From Aureococcus anophagefferens (lineage: Eukaryota; Sar; Pelagophyceae; Pelagomonadales; Pelagomonadaceae), in the NCBI RefSeq assembly GCF_000186865.1, contig NW_008705569.1, positions 563,307 to 627,306 on the forward strand: 64,000 bases of DNA. The letters run 5' to 3'. The notes under the pieces were generated by a model, which worked only from the letters and a program-made list of their open reading frames with translations, was not told where the DNA came from and did not search any database. Shown one piece after another: positions 1-9,655 of this stretch. The translations under genes were made by a program, and so were the position numbers. How positions within the stretch are numbered: the first letter of the stretch is position 1; each line of letters opens with the position of its first letter.

Positions 1-387
1 ACACCATGACGGGACGCGGGGCGGCGCTGTACAATGGGGGCGTGAGAAGCAACTCCGTGCGGTGCGGGAGCGGATGATCGTCAAAAGTGACACAGGCGCC
101 CGCGGCCGGCAAAATTTGGCGATTCGGTCACGCCGCGGCTCGTCGTGTACTCGGCGAAGGCGTCGGCGAACCAGGCCTCGAACCGAGCGAGGCGGGCGGA
201 TGCGGGGACGCCGACTAGCCGTCGCAGCGGTGGTGGCTCGTAAGTCTGGCGAGGGCGGCGTGTCCGCGAGGTGGCGCGCGCCGTCTTCGACTCGGTGATC
301 ACCATGGTACCTACGGCGTAGAACTGGACAGCAGCACCCCGGGACTACATCCGGGCGCCCCATAAACACCGCCCGATATCAGCGCCC
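1..387. other. Stretch without an assignable gene
   Basis: A 75-codon ATG-started frame lies on the minus strand at 81-305, but it matches no family I know and has no clear gene structure. Nothing else in this stretch can be supported. It may be the end of a spliced gene that starts outside the window. Confidence 0.4.
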
Positions 388-404
388 TTAGACCCCCGCC
401 CGCC

Positions 405-1013
405 CTACATGGCGTCGATGGCCGCGGCCTTGCGGGACTTGGGCGTGATGTTGACGTAGACCGCGCCGCCGTCGAGCTCCTTGGTCGGGTAGACGCTCAG
501 CGGCTTGTCCGGCTTGTTCCGCAGGAGCGCGCCGAAGAGGGGGTTGCCCTTGGCCTCCGACGCGACGCCCGCGCCGTCGTCGAGCGAGTATGCGGCGCCG
601 CACATCTCGCATAGCACCTGTTCGACGCCGTCGACGACCTGGGTCTCGCTCTTCGTGAGCGGGTACTCGCAGCGGCCGCACTCGCAGGACGTGGCGACGA
701 CGTCGCCGTCCTGCTTCCGCCGCACGAGGTAGGGCTTGCCCGTGATCGACCGGCCGACCGCGCGCGCCTCGCCCGCCTCGAGCGAGCACTCGAGCTCGAC
801 GAGCGGCACCCAGCCGTTGTCCGTCGTCAGGCCCGCGGCCGAGCTGCGCGACTTCTTCCCGCCCTTCTTGGCCTTGCGCACGTCCGTGCCGAAGCCGGCG
901 CCGAGCGCCGTCTTGGCGGCGGCGCGGGGGGCGACGGTCGTGGGTTTGTTCAGCTGGAGAGAGCCGCCGAGCGCGAGCGCGCAGGCGGCGACGACGAGCG
1001 CGAGGCGGGCCAT
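405..1013 (-). CDS. Rieske-like plastid protein with an all-cysteine motif
   Basis: 202 residues from an ATG. Residues 1-20 form a hydrophobic signal peptide, followed by an Ala/Arg/Ser/Lys-rich stretch like a plastid transit peptide, so import through a complex plastid is likely. The C-terminal half resembles the cluster-binding part of Rieske ferredoxins: C110, C112 and C115, then YPL, then C135-x2-C138-G about 20 residues later. In true Rieske proteins each cluster loop carries a Cys and a His. Here the expected histidines are cysteines, so the site could bind zinc or a four-Cys iron-sulfur cluster, or be structural like the Rieske-like plastid protein PSB33. Divergent from the pirin gene with 136 bp between start codons. 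The family call rests on motif spacing only. Confidence 0.6.
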   Translation of the reverse strand: MARLALVVAACALALGGSLQLNKPTTVAPRAAAKTALGAGFGTDVRKAKKGGKKSRSSAAGLTTDNGWVPLVELECSLEAGEARAVGRSITGKPYLVRRKQDGDVVATSCECGRCEYPLTKSETQVVDGVEQVLCEMCGAAYSLDDGAGVASEAKGNPLFGALLRNKPDKPLSVYPTKELDGGAVYVNITPKSRKAAAIDAM

Positions 1014-1149
1014 GGCTGAAACGCGGCTCTCTGCTGGGACTGCGGTGCGGGCGCCGCGGTGATGCGACGAGACTGGCCTGCTCTTTGCGTGGCTCTTGCC
1101 ACATCAGACACCTCACTTCACCACCGTTTTCTTGCACCGTCGCAAGGCG

Positions 1150-2025
1150 ATGGGAGACGCTGCCCCGACCGCGACAATGATCCGCGTGCGCCGCCAAAAG
1201 GAGCGCCTCGCCGCCTTCGACAAAAACAGCGACTGCGAAGCCACGCACTGCTTCGACTTTGCGGACCTGAAACTGCCGGCCTGCGCCGCCCACGGCCGCA
1301 ACTTCCGCACCTGCCGCGTGCTCAACGAGGACCGGCTCGCGGCCGGGGGCCGCGGCTTCGACGAGCACGGCCACGCGGAGTACGAGATCTTCAGCGTCGT
1401 GCTCGCGGGCCGCCTCCGCCACGCCGACGACCTCGGCAACGGCGCCGACGTCCCCGCGGGCGCGGTGCAGCTCACGTCCGCCGGCGCGGGCGTCCGCCAC
1501 TCGGAGCGCAACGCCTCGAAAGACGACGAATGCCATCTCCTCCAGATCTGGGTCGAACCGAACGAAGCCGGCCTCGCGCCCTCGCACGAATGCCGCGACT
1601 TCGACTGGCTGGACAGGCCGAAGACGCTGCTCCTGTCGCCGACGGCGGCGGGCGGCTCGCTCCGCGTCCGCGCGGAGGTCTACGTCTGGGGCTGCTGCGT
1701 CGACGGCGAGGACGTGGAGCTCGCATCGCCCTTTGGACGCGACGCGGGCTGGGCCGTCGCGCACACAACGCGCGGCGCCTGCGCGGCCTGCGGCGGCCTC
1801 GCGTGCGTCGCCGGCGGCGAAACAACGACGCTCCAGCGCGGCGACACGGCCTTCGTCGACGCCGCGGCGACGGTGGTGCTGCGCGGCGCCGCGCGCGCGA
1901 CCGTCGTCGTCCTGGCGTTCGGCGACGCGCCGTGGGCCGAGCTGTCCGTGCAGGACAAGTGGGCCAAATTTCTCGACGGCCCCGGGACGGCGTCGAGGCG
2001 CCTCGCGGCGTCGCTCGGATCGTAA
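1150..2025 (+). CDS. Pirin-family cupin protein
   Basis: 291 residues from the ATG at 1150; an in-frame ATG at 1177 is an alternative. The N-terminal cupin holds the pirin metal site: DEHGHAEYEI at about residues 71-80 gives two His ligands, and GVRHSE near 114 gives the third His and a Glu. The GDVQ-TAG region is recognisable as GAVQLTSAGAG. Pirins are iron-binding cupins acting as quercetin dioxygenases or transcription cofactors; nothing here tells which. No targeting peptide, so cytosolic or nuclear. Its stop lies 3 bp from the stop of the convergent MFS gene, so the two transcripts must overlap. Confidence 0.85.
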   Translation: MGDAAPTATMIRVRRQKERLAAFDKNSDCEATHCFDFADLKLPACAAHGRNFRTCRVLNEDRLAAGGRGFDEHGHAEYEIFSVVLAGRLRHADDLGNGADVPAGAVQLTSAGAGVRHSERNASKDDECHLLQIWVEPNEAGLAPSHECRDFDWLDRPKTLLLSPTAAGGSLRVRAEVYVWGCCVDGEDVELASPFGRDAGWAVAHTTRGACAACGGLACVAGGETTTLQRGDTAFVDAAATVVLRGAARATVVVLAFGDAPWAELSVQDKWAKFLDGPGTASRRLAASLGS

Positions 2026-2028
2026 TAT

Positions 2029-3441
2029 TTACTCCACCTTAGGTTCCGTGTCCAGCGCGGCCGCGGCCCCGAGGAAGAGCAGCGCGGAGACGACGTAGGC
2101 GCCCGCGACGACCGCGGACACGAGGACGCCCGCGTCGAGCGTCGCGTCCGCGTCGAGCGCTTTGCCCGCCGCGAGCGGCGCCAGGGACCCGAGGAGCGTC
2201 AGGGACGTGAAGGTGCCCTGGGCCAGGCCCCGGGACCGCGGCGCGACCTCGGCCTGGATGAGCGCGGTCGTCGGGCCGATCCAGCACTCCGCGGCGAGGA
2301 ACTCCAAGGCCAGGAGCCCGACGGCCCACTCGAAGGTCGGCGCCCGGAGCAGCGCCGCGACCCAGAGCGGCGCGGCGAGCAGCGACCCGACGACGGGCAC
2401 GAGCGCCCGCGCGGCCTTCTCGCGGCCCGGCGGCGCGCGCGCCGCCAAAGCGTCGGCCGCCGCGCCGCCGAGCAAAGCCGACGCGAAGCCCGCGCCGCCG
2501 ACGACGAAGGCGTAGCCCAGGCCCAGGTCCGCGGCGCGCGCGGGGAAGGCCGACCGCAGGCAGGGCAGCGCCCAGACGGCGATGGTGAAGCCCGCGCAGA
2601 ACCGCGCGGCCGTCGCCGCGAGCAGCAAGAGCGTCGCCGGCGACGCGAGCAGGTCCCCGAAGCCGCCGCCGCCCGCCGCCGTGCTCCCGGTCGCCGCGCT
2701 CGTGCCGACGCGCTCGCCGGGCAGCGCGACCGCCGCCGCGGCGGCGACGGCCAGGCCCGCGGCGCCGACGACCTCGAAGGTCCGGCGCCAGCCCAGCGCG
2801 TCGTCCAAAAGCACGGACGCGGACGCGAGCGCCCCCCCGACGCTCACCGCCGCCGCGTAGCGCGACGTCGCCGTCGCCAGTTTGTCCGGGGGGAAGGCCC
2901 GGCCGATCAGGGCGTAGCCCGCGGGCGCCGTCGCCGCCATCGCGACGCCCTGCGCCGCGCGGCAGAGCGCGAGCTGCGCAAAGGACTCGCAGGACCCGCT
3001 GGCGACCGTCGCCAGGGACCAGACGCCGCAGCTCAGCCACGTGAGCTTCGCCGCGTCGGCGCGGTCGACGACGGCGCCCGCGGCGAGCGAGCAGCCGCCG
3101 AAGAGCACGTTGAACGCCAGCGTGCCCAGAATCGCGTAGTCGGACCGCGAGAGGCCGAGCGCCGCGTTGACGAACCGGACGCCGTCGTCGCTCCCGAAGT
3201 CGACGGTGGAGAAGAGGAGGCTCCGGCACCACTGGTTCGACGTGTAGACGGCGACGAGCGACGCGAGCAGGGCCGTGCGCCGGCCGTCGCTCATGGGAGC
3301 GCTCGCGTCGGCGTCGGCGTTGGGCTGCGCGCGGCGCGCGACGTCGACGGTGCGCGTGAGTGGGCGACGCATGGTCGGCGTCGGGCGCAGCCAGGCCTGG
3401 CATGTGCACGCGCAGAGCAGCGCGAGAGCGGCGCGAGGCAT
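2029..3441 (-). CDS. Major facilitator superfamily transporter
   Basis: 470 residues with about twelve hydrophobic segments. Residues 1-24 look like a signal peptide and are followed by an Arg/Thr-rich stretch, so an organellar envelope location is possible. The first inter-helix loop carries AGAVVDRADAAKL, the degenerate G-x3-D-R/K pattern of MFS loop 2-3, and the central loop (about residues 245-265) is a Gly/Ala/Thr-rich low-complexity linker between the two six-helix halves. The substrate cannot be read from the sequence; spinster-like and organic anion carriers are both possible. Single exon. Confidence 0.8.
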   Translation of the reverse strand: MPRAALALLCACTCQAWLRPTPTMRRPLTRTVDVARRAQPNADADASAPMSDGRRTALLASLVAVYTSNQWCRSLLFSTVDFGSDDGVRFVNAALGLSRSDYAILGTLAFNVLFGGCSLAAGAVVDRADAAKLTWLSCGVWSLATVASGSCESFAQLALCRAAQGVAMAATAPAGYALIGRAFPPDKLATATSRYAAAVSVGGALASASVLLDDALGWRRTFEVVGAAGLAVAAAAAVALPGERVGTSAATGSTAAGGGGFGDLLASPATLLLLAATAARFCAGFTIAVWALPCLRSAFPARAADLGLGYAFVVGGAGFASALLGGAAADALAARAPPGREKAARALVPVVGSLLAAPLWVAALLRAPTFEWAVGLLALEFLAAECWIGPTTALIQAEVAPRSRGLAQGTFTSLTLLGSLAPLAAGKALDADATLDAGVLVSAVVAGAYVVSALLFLGAAAALDTEPKVE

Positions 3442-3654
3442 CGTCGGTCAGAGCTCGTGGCAAACTCAACCTTGAAGGGTAACATCCCTCCTTGAAGCCG
3501 GAAAAACGCCGTCCGGCGACGCGCGCGCGGGTCGTCTTTAGTGGACGTTTCTGGCGTCCATCTCTCGAGTCGCATCGACGAAAATGACAACGCGCGCGAT
3601 CGACGCGCCCTCGGGAAATTATCCGCGCGCGTTACGAAAACCGCGCGCGCGCGC

Positions 3655-4035
3655 CTACCCCTTAAAGTTGCCGCCGTGCTTCGTGAGGAGGTACGCCAAC
3701 CAGCCGTCGAATATCGCCAACGCGACGATGATCAGGGACAGGAAAAACCGCTTCTTCGCGCGCTCGAATTCGATGCTCGCGAGCGTCTGGCGCGCGTCCG
3801 ACGTGACGCCGCGCGTGGACCGCGCGCGATCCGCCGCCTCCCGTATCTGCCACCGCTGCGACTCGAGCGCGTCCATGGTTCGCCCGGCGATTTGTTGGGA
3901 ATCTTCGACGGTGTCGACCGCATCGTCCATAAGTCGATTATAAACCTCGTCTTCGCACTCTTGTCGGATTTCCGTCGTCGCGCCGTACTCGCGCACGCCC
4001 GTCATTTCACTACTGGACCGACCGGGGGCGCGCAT
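3655..4035 (-). CDS. Vti1-like Qb-SNARE, tail-anchored
   Basis: 126 residues from the ATG at 4035; the open frame continues upstream only to a GTG. A heptad SNARE motif runs from about residue 40 (CEDEVYNRLMDDAV) to about 100, with the zero-layer glutamine in ALESQRWQI. A single membrane anchor (FFLSLIIVALAIFDGWLAYLL region) ends the protein, leaving only a few luminal residues. The pattern matches the C-terminal half of Vti1/membrin SNAREs, which act in Golgi and endosomal fusion. Full-length Vti1 proteins are about 220 residues with an N-terminal Habc bundle, which is missing here. Either this is a reduced SNARE or an upstream exon was not found. Divergent from PPWD1, 104 bp between starts. 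Confidence 0.7.
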   Translation of the reverse strand: MRAPGRSSSEMTGVREYGATTEIRQECEDEVYNRLMDDAVDTVEDSQQIAGRTMDALESQRWQIREAADRARSTRGVTSDARQTLASIEFERAKKRFFLSLIIVALAIFDGWLAYLLTKHGGNFKG

Positions 4036-4139
4036 CGAGCGGCGGTGGGAGTCGTCGCGGCGCGCGGAGGCGTCGCGCCAGGCGCTCTGCCACAGCACGA
4101 TTCACGCGGCCGCTCGCCGCCTCGCCGCGAGCCTCCAGC

Positions 4140-6487
4140 ATGGCGACCAGTGGCACCACCCTCGCGGCCATCCCCGAGGGCCGGTCGGCCTCCGGCGCGC
4201 CGCCGCGGAAGCGGCGCAAGGCCGCGTCGGCGGCCGTGCTCGGCTACCTCGACTCGCTGCCGTGCGCGACGCAGTACGAGTCGTCCTACATGCACCGCGA
4301 CGTCGTGTCCCACGCCGTCGTCGCGAACCGCACGGCGTTCCTCGCGACGGCGTCGGAGGACGGCCACGTCAAGTTCTGGAAGAAGATGCAGGAGGGCATC
4401 GAGTTCGTCAAGCACTACCACGCGCACGTCGGCCCCGTGTCGGAGATGGCCGCGTCGTTCGACGGCCTGTGGCTGGCGACGACGGGCGGCGACGGCGCGG
4501 CGAAGCTCTACGACGTCGCGTCCTTCGACATGGCCTGCATCCTGCGGACGAAGAAGATGGCCGAGCCCTACGTGCCCGGCTGCGTCGCGTGGCTGCAGAC
4601 GGAGGCGCGGCCGGCGCCGCGCGTCGCCGTCTGCGACGCGGCGGAGGCCGCGGCGGTGCGCGTCTACGGCGCGCCGGCCTTCGAGGAGTGCGCGCGCGTC
4701 CGCGTGCACCCCGCGGCGCCCGTCGTGGCGCTGTGCTTCCTCGACGCGCTGGACCTGTGCGTGTCCGCGGACGCGCGCGGCGTCCTCGACAGGGCAGCAA
4801 AAGGGTGATTCAACGTCGCTTCAACGTGAGTGTTCCGCGCGCGCGCGTTTCGGAAACAGCACCCACGCTTCGAGAGCGCTCCGAGAGATGATCGCTCGTC
4901 CAAAAATCAGCCGAAACGAGCGGAAAATGACCGAGATAGGAGCCTTTGAAGTTGGGAAGTTCGCACCCTTTTGCTGCCCAGGTCCTCGAGTACTGGCGCG
5001 CGCCCGAGACGCGGGGCGGCGTCGACGACGAGGGCAACGTCGCCAAGATCCAAGAAACGGCGGCGGACCTGCCGACGGACGTCGTCACCTTCAAGCGCAA
5101 GGTCGACACGGACCTCTACGCGCTGGCTAAGGCCAAGGTCGCGCCGTGCCGCGTCGCCGGGTCGCGCGACGGCTCGAAGTTCGCCGTGACGTGCGCCGAC
5201 GCGACCGTGCGCCTCTTCGACACGCGCACGGGCAAACTCCTGCGCACGCTTGACGAGCGCGTCGATAGTTTGGATGCGAAGCGGTCCCAGTGGCGCGACC
5301 GCATCAAGGAGCACGAGGAACAAGCCGCGAAGGCGGCGGAGGCGTCGTCGCCCGACTCGTCGAGCGACGACGAGGGCCCCATGCCCGAGGGCTACGTCAA
5401 GCCCGCCAAGGAGAAGGCGCCGCCGCCGCCGCCGCCCGCGCCGAGCGACGCGGCCCTCGCGGCCCTCGTCGCGCTCGACGACCTGTCCTACGGCCGCCGG
5501 TCCGCCGCGGAGCGCGAGATCCAGAGCAAGGCGGGCCGCGGCACGTTCCTCGGCCGCTGGAACTGCGCCTTCGACGAGACGGGCGAGTTCCTGCTCTACG
5601 GCGCCATGCTCGGCGTCAACGTCGTCCACGCGGGCTCCGGCAGGGTCGCCGCGGTCGTCGGCGCCAAGGACGAGTCGGAGCGCTTCGGCGCCCTCGCCGT
5701 CTTCGCCGGCGCCGCGAAGCTCGACGCGCAGGCCGAGCAGGCGCGGCGCAACCAGAAGGCCATCGAGACGGGCGACGAGACGAAGAAGAACGTCATGTCC
5801 ATGGGCTGCGAGCAGACCGAGGAGGGCACGCCGGACCCGTCCGTCTTCTGCACGTCGTTCAAGCGGAAGCGGTTCTACTGCCTGAGCCGCCGCGAGCCGG
5901 ACCCGGGCTTCGACGGCGAGAACCTCGACGCGCGCGACGTGCAGAACGAGCTGCCCAGCGCCGAGGAGCTCGGCCGCCGCGCGGCCGCGAGCGCGCCCCT
6001 CGCGCTCGGCACGGACGCGCTCCTGCGGACGACCGCCGGCGACATCAAGATCAAGCTCCACCCGAACGAGTGCCCCAAGACCGTGGAGAACTTCTGCACG
6101 CACGCGCGCGACGGCTACTACGACGGCCTCCTCTTCCACCGCTGCATCAAGCAGTTCATGGTCCAGACGGGCGACCCGCTCGGCGACGGCACGGGCGGCG
6201 AGTCCATCTGGGGCGGCGAGTTCCAGGACGAGTTCCACCCGTCGCTCAAGCACGACCGGCCCTTCACCGTGTCCATGGCCAACGCGGGCCCGAACACGAA
6301 CGGCTCCCAGTTCTTCATCACGACGGTGCCGACGCCCTGGCTCGACAACAAGCACACGGTCTTCGGCCGCGTCTCCGTCGGCATGGAGACGGTCCAGACC
6401 ATCGAGCGCGCGCCCTGCAACCGCTTCGACAAGCCCCACGACGACATCAAGATCATCTCCGTCGAGATCTCCACCGCCGGGGCCTAA
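4140..6487 (+). CDS. PPWD1: PPWD1/CYP71: WD-repeat cyclophilin peptidyl-prolyl isomerase
   Basis: Two exons, 4140-4781 and 4982-6487 (715 residues), split by a family A introner. Joining them gives RGVLEYW in frame, as in PPWD1 proteins. The N-terminus has a basic nuclear-localisation-like stretch (PPRKRRK). WD repeats follow to about residue 340, including [12 protein letters not shown] and [20 protein letters not shown]. After an acidic/proline linker, a cyclophilin domain spans about 560-712 with catalytic FHR near 599, [24 protein letters not shown] and [10 protein letters not shown]. All key residues are present. PPWD1 is a spliceosome-associated isomerase; the plant homologue CYP71 acts in chromatin control. 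The stop overlaps that of the convergent GFA gene by 4 bp. Confidence 0.95.
4790..4981 (-). mobile_element. Introner A1 (PPWD1 intron)
   Basis: 192-bp element with near-perfect terminal inverted repeats (GGGCAGCAAAAGGGTG and its complement). The flanking duplication GTCCTCGA is at 4782-4789 and 4982-4989. The intron is 4782-4981: GT comes from the upstream duplication, AG from the element. Its core (shared with families A and B) is antisense to the gene, unlike the four other A copies. Confidence 0.93.
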
Positions 6488-6888
6488 GTCGCGACCTTAG
6501 AGCACGCGGCGATGCCCGTGGCCGCGTGGCTCCGCTCCCAGTGCCGCCCGTCGAACTTCCGGATCTCGACGTCCGCGATCGTGCCCTCGTCGACGCAGTA
6601 CAGCGTCACGCCGACGCCGTCGGGATTGCTCCGCGGGTGGTAGAAGCTCTGGACGCCGCAGCGCCTGCAAAAGAGGTGGCGCGCGACGCCCGTGCCGAAG
6701 TTGTACTCGCTCAGGCGCTCCGCGGGCGTGTGCAGCGAAAAGTCCGCCGCGGGGACGATGAAATGGACGTTCCGCTTCATCGCGCAGACGCTGCAGTTGC
6801 AGTCCCAGGCGACGAGCGATGCCGCCGCGCGCACGGTCCACCGCACGTCGCCGCAATGGCAACCGCCGTGGTGGTCGATTTTGGCCAT
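6484..6888 (-). CDS. GFA-domain zinc protein, CENP-V-like
   Basis: 134 residues from the ATG at 6888. It has the zinc pattern of the glutathione-dependent formaldehyde-activating (GFA) fold: [10 protein letters not shown] (C10, C12), CNCSVC (C30, C32, C35) and FCRRCG (C74, C77). [11 protein letters not shown] and YCVDEGT match the CENP-V branch of the fold. That branch includes the vertebrate centromere protein and many uncharacterised small proteins, so an enzymatic or chromosomal role cannot be assigned. Two longer alternative starts in this frame exist, but the upstream sequence is low-complexity and does not look like protein. The TAG stop overlaps the PPWD1 TAA stop. Confidence 0.85.
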   Translation of the reverse strand: MAKIDHHGGCHCGDVRWTVRAAASLVAWDCNCSVCAMKRNVHFIVPAADFSLHTPAERLSEYNFGTGVARHLFCRRCGVQSFYHPRSNPDGVGVTLYCVDEGTIADVEIRKFDGRHWERSHAATGIAACSKVAT

Positions 6889-7622
6889 GATGTCGCTGCG
6901 CCGCCGCAGGCCTCCGGCAGTGCGTCGCGTGGCCTGGCGCTGCGCAAGCAGTTTTGGCAGGCTGCTGTGCGAGGTGTCGCCGCAGGCCTCCAACCGTCTT
7001 GTGCTGCTGCGCCTGCAGCCAGGACGCGGACCAGCGCATCGATGGCGGCAGCCGCGGCTCCCTGTGATCCCTGTGGCAAAGATCACTGCACTTTGCCCAC
7101 TTCGGCGAGCGCCTCGAGCCGCAGCCGCGCGCGACCGCCGAGCGGCACACCGATAGCGGCGCCCCGCGTCGTCGTCGGGCGTAGACGGCGCTCCGCGTCG
7201 TCGGCGTCGACAATACATCACCTACCAGCGCGCGAAGACCTGCCCCACACACGAACCGCAACCCCCCGGCGTCCGCCCCGGCAAGTGTTTTTGTCCCGAG
7301 GAAGATCAACCACCAATGACTACTGGAAGCAGAGCGATCGGGTGTGACAGCCTAGCCGCGCTGAAGAGTGCAATTTTAAGAATCAACCACCCGAGGGGCC
7401 GTCGCATCGACGCCGCGCCCGCAGCCGCGGCCCGAGGGCGCCGCGCGACGCCGCGACCCCGCGCAGGTTTCTCATCGAATCGACGCCGCGGCGCGCGCGC
7501 TAGAGCGCGGAGGACGCGCCGCCGCGCCGCGCCGCGGCGAGAGCGACGCGCGCGTAAGTCTAGCGCGCGCACGACGACCCGGTCCGCGGACCTTTTACGG
7601 CGCGCTCGGGGGGGGGAGGGGC
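6889..7622. other. Low-complexity GC-rich intergenic DNA
   Basis: Contains the upstream region of the GFA gene, then dense CGCG runs (about 7480-7580) and a short G tract at 7611-7619 just before the next gene's stop. Open frames crossing it have Arg/Ala-rich shadow composition. I see no gene. Confidence 0.5.
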
Positions 7623-8699
7623 TCAGACGACGGCGATGCCCCGGACGTCCTCGTCGACGGCGGCCAGGTCCGTGCCCGGGTTCTCCGTCCACTTGAGCTT
7701 GTCGTCGGCCTGGAGGTCCCCGGGCGGCGGCGGCGCGCGGCCGACGACGAGCATCTCCTTCTCCGGCGACTGGCAGGCGCGCTGGTTCCGGCGCACGGCG
7801 AAGAGGCCCCCGAGGATGCCGACGAGGAGGAGCACGAGGACGATGGCGACCACGCCCATCATGGCGCCGGCGACGTCGTCGTCGTCGTCCGCCGCGTCGC
7901 CGTCTGCCGCGGCGGCGGCGGCGCAGCCCTCCTCCCAGAGGCGGACGCAGGCGCCGCTCGAGGCGCACCAGGTGTAGCCGCAGGACGCGCAGCAGTCGTG
8001 CTCGTCGCGGTCGCCGCCGACCATGCCGTCGTCCGCGAGCGTCGCGGCGTCCTCCTCGACGAGCGCCTCGCACGACGTCTCCCAGGAGCGGATGCAGGCG
8101 TTGAGCGAGTCGCACCAGGAGTAGCCCGCGCTCGCGATGCAGCCGTGGTCGTCGTGGTCGCCGCCGAGGAGCGTGTGGCCCGGGCCCGCCGTCGGCGCTT
8201 CCGTCGCGGCGACGCACGGCGTCTCCCACGAGCGGACGCACGCGCCCAGGCCGTCGCACCAGGCGTAGCCCGCGCTGGCGATGCAGCCGTGGTCGTCGTG
8301 GTCGCCGCCGAGAAGCGTGTGGCCCGGGCCCGCCGTCGGCGCGGCCGTGGCGCCGCAGTCGCGCTCGCACGTTCCCGAGGGCTCGCACCAGCGGTAGCCC
8401 GCGGACGCGACGCAGCCGTGCTCGTCCTCGTCGGCGCCGACCACGGTCGCCGCGGGGCAGGAGTCGGCGTCGGCGTAGCACGAGTTCGACGCCGCGTCGT
8501 GGCGCCAGGGCAGGTGCGGCGGGCACTGGCAGGCCGCGACGCACACAAAGGAGCAGAACGTCGCCGCCTCGGCCCCGCACGTGTTCTCGCACAGGGTCCC
8601 GCAGTCGTTCCAGACGAGGTCCCCGGGGCACGTCGAATTCTGGGCCCCGGCGAGGGCGAGCCCCATCAGAAGCCAGGACGAACCCATCATCATTGGCAT
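7623..8699 (-). CDS. Secreted single-pass protein with TIL-like domain and four SAGY-x-WC repeats
   Basis: Start taken at the ATG at 8699, which begins directly with the signal peptide MPMMMGSSWLLMGLALAG (an ATG at 8750 would add 17 polar residues). A cysteine-rich block (about residues 22-80) has trypsin-inhibitor-like spacing and ends CQCPPHLPW. Then come four repeats of about 45 residues of the form HGC-ASAGY-WC-x6-C-R-WE-x-C; the second and third are nearly identical. An acidic linker, one transmembrane helix and a short cytoplasmic tail follow. A type I surface protein with tandem disulfide-rich modules is clear; function is not. Similar GY-x-WC modules occur in protists and large algal viruses, from memory. 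Confidence 0.75.
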   Translation of the reverse strand: MPMMMGSSWLLMGLALAGAQNSTCPGDLVWNDCGTLCENTCGAEAATFCSFVCVAACQCPPHLPWRHDAASNSCYADADSCPAATVVGADEDEHGCVASAGYRWCEPSGTCERDCGATAAPTAGPGHTLLGGDHDDHGCIASAGYAWCDGLGACVRSWETPCVAATEAPTAGPGHTLLGGDHDDHGCIASAGYSWCDSLNACIRSWETSCEALVEEDAATLADDGMVGGDRDEHDCCASCGYTWCASSGACVRLWEEGCAAAAAADGDAADDDDDVAGAMMGVVAIVLVLLLVGILGGLFAVRRNQRACQSPEKEMLVVGRAPPPPGDLQADDKLKWTENPGTDLAAVDEDVRGIAVV

Positions 8700-8825
8700 C
8701 CGCCGCGCACCTTCGTTCGACGAATTAGGATGGGGCTTGAAGGGGGGCAACTTTAACCTTCACCCCTGCGGCAAAAACGATCACAGCTGATTTTGGCCCG
8801 CCGCTGAGTACCGGTGCTCGTCGAA

Positions 8826-9437
8826 ATGGGAGAGTGCGTGGCCCGTCCCGACCCCGCGCGTGTCGCAGGACCCTCACGCTCGTCCCCCGCCGCGTAGCGC
8901 GCAGGCCGAGCGGAAGCAGAAGGATGACGCCGTGCGTACGACGATTATGCAAAAGCTCGTCGAGACCGGCGAGAAGGAGCGCCTCAAGGAGCTCCTGCGG
9001 CAGAAGCTCGTCGAGTGCGGCTGGCGCGACGAGCTCAAGGAGTACTGCAAAGGCGCGTGACCCCTGCCCGGCCGGCCGCGCGCGCGGCCGGAGAGCGGGC
9101 GGCGGCGGGCGCGCGCCCCGGGGACGCCGGCGCGCGCGCGCGCGAGGACGCCTCCCGGCGACGCTGGCTTCCCCCGATCGCAGAGGTGATCCGGAGCAAG
9201 GGCCTCGAGAAGATCACCGTCGACGAGCTCGTCGCGGAGATCACGCCGCGCGGCCGAGGCGCGTCTCCTCCGCGCGCGTTCGAGGCGCCGCGCCTTCCGA
9301 CGCCACCGCCCCCGCGCAGCAACCGTGCCCGACGAGGTGAAAACCGAGCTCCTCCAGAGCATCCGGAAATTCCTCCAGGTCTGCGCTTCCTTCCTTCGCT
9401 TCGCGCGGGACGCCGCGGCCCCTCGCAGGCGACGTGA
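8826..9437 (+). CDS. ENY2: ENY2/Sus1, SAGA deubiquitinase and TREX-2 subunit
   Basis: Rebuilt from five exons: 8826-8837, 8905-9052, 9184-9258, 9320-9378 and 9429-9437, giving 100 residues (human ENY2 has 101). The product shows the family's features in order: [59 protein letters not shown] and [15 protein letters not shown]. Introns 2 and 3 use GC donors in the same context (AG|GCGCGT); intron 3 is 61 nt. The last intron is 50 nt and precedes a 9-nt exon that holds only two codons and the stop. The first exon (four codons) is the weakest part: it is the only upstream ATG I found that splices in frame. ENY2 links histone deubiquitination and mRNA export. Yeast SUS1 is also unusually intron-bearing. 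Confidence 0.88.
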
Positions 9438-9655
9438 GGGCTGTGTGTTTCGAGGCGCCGTCGGCGGAGTCCGGCGGCGCGCGCGCAGGCGAGGTCTCAC
9501 GGCCCCATTTTAAGCGTATCCCCATGAGTTTGTGGGGTGGCGGGATCCCATGTTGAAGACGGCAACATGCAGACAATTTGAGCCCGGATCAAGCGCGATG
9601 ATGGAGTCGTGCCGCGAGTCGAGGCCCCTCTGCTGATCCGCTAACGGTGCTGCTG
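9438..9655. other. Intergenic spacer
   Basis: 3' region of ENY2 and 5' region of the next gene. I see no further gene and no clear promoter motif. Confidence 0.4.

Noticed and set aside
195..230. CCGACTAGCCGTCGCAGCGG similar to 48460-48480
   Set aside because: About 20 bp with one mismatch and no extended similarity; not enough to call a repeat.
388..1764. 458-codon minus-strand open frame across two genes
   Set aside because: It spans the pirin gene and the Rieske-like gene in the wrong frame; composition is shadow-like.
4907..6439. 510-codon minus-strand open frame opposite PPWD1
   Set aside because: Arg/Ala/Val-rich shadow of the GC-rich PPWD1 exon; the plus frame has clear WD and cyclophilin motifs.
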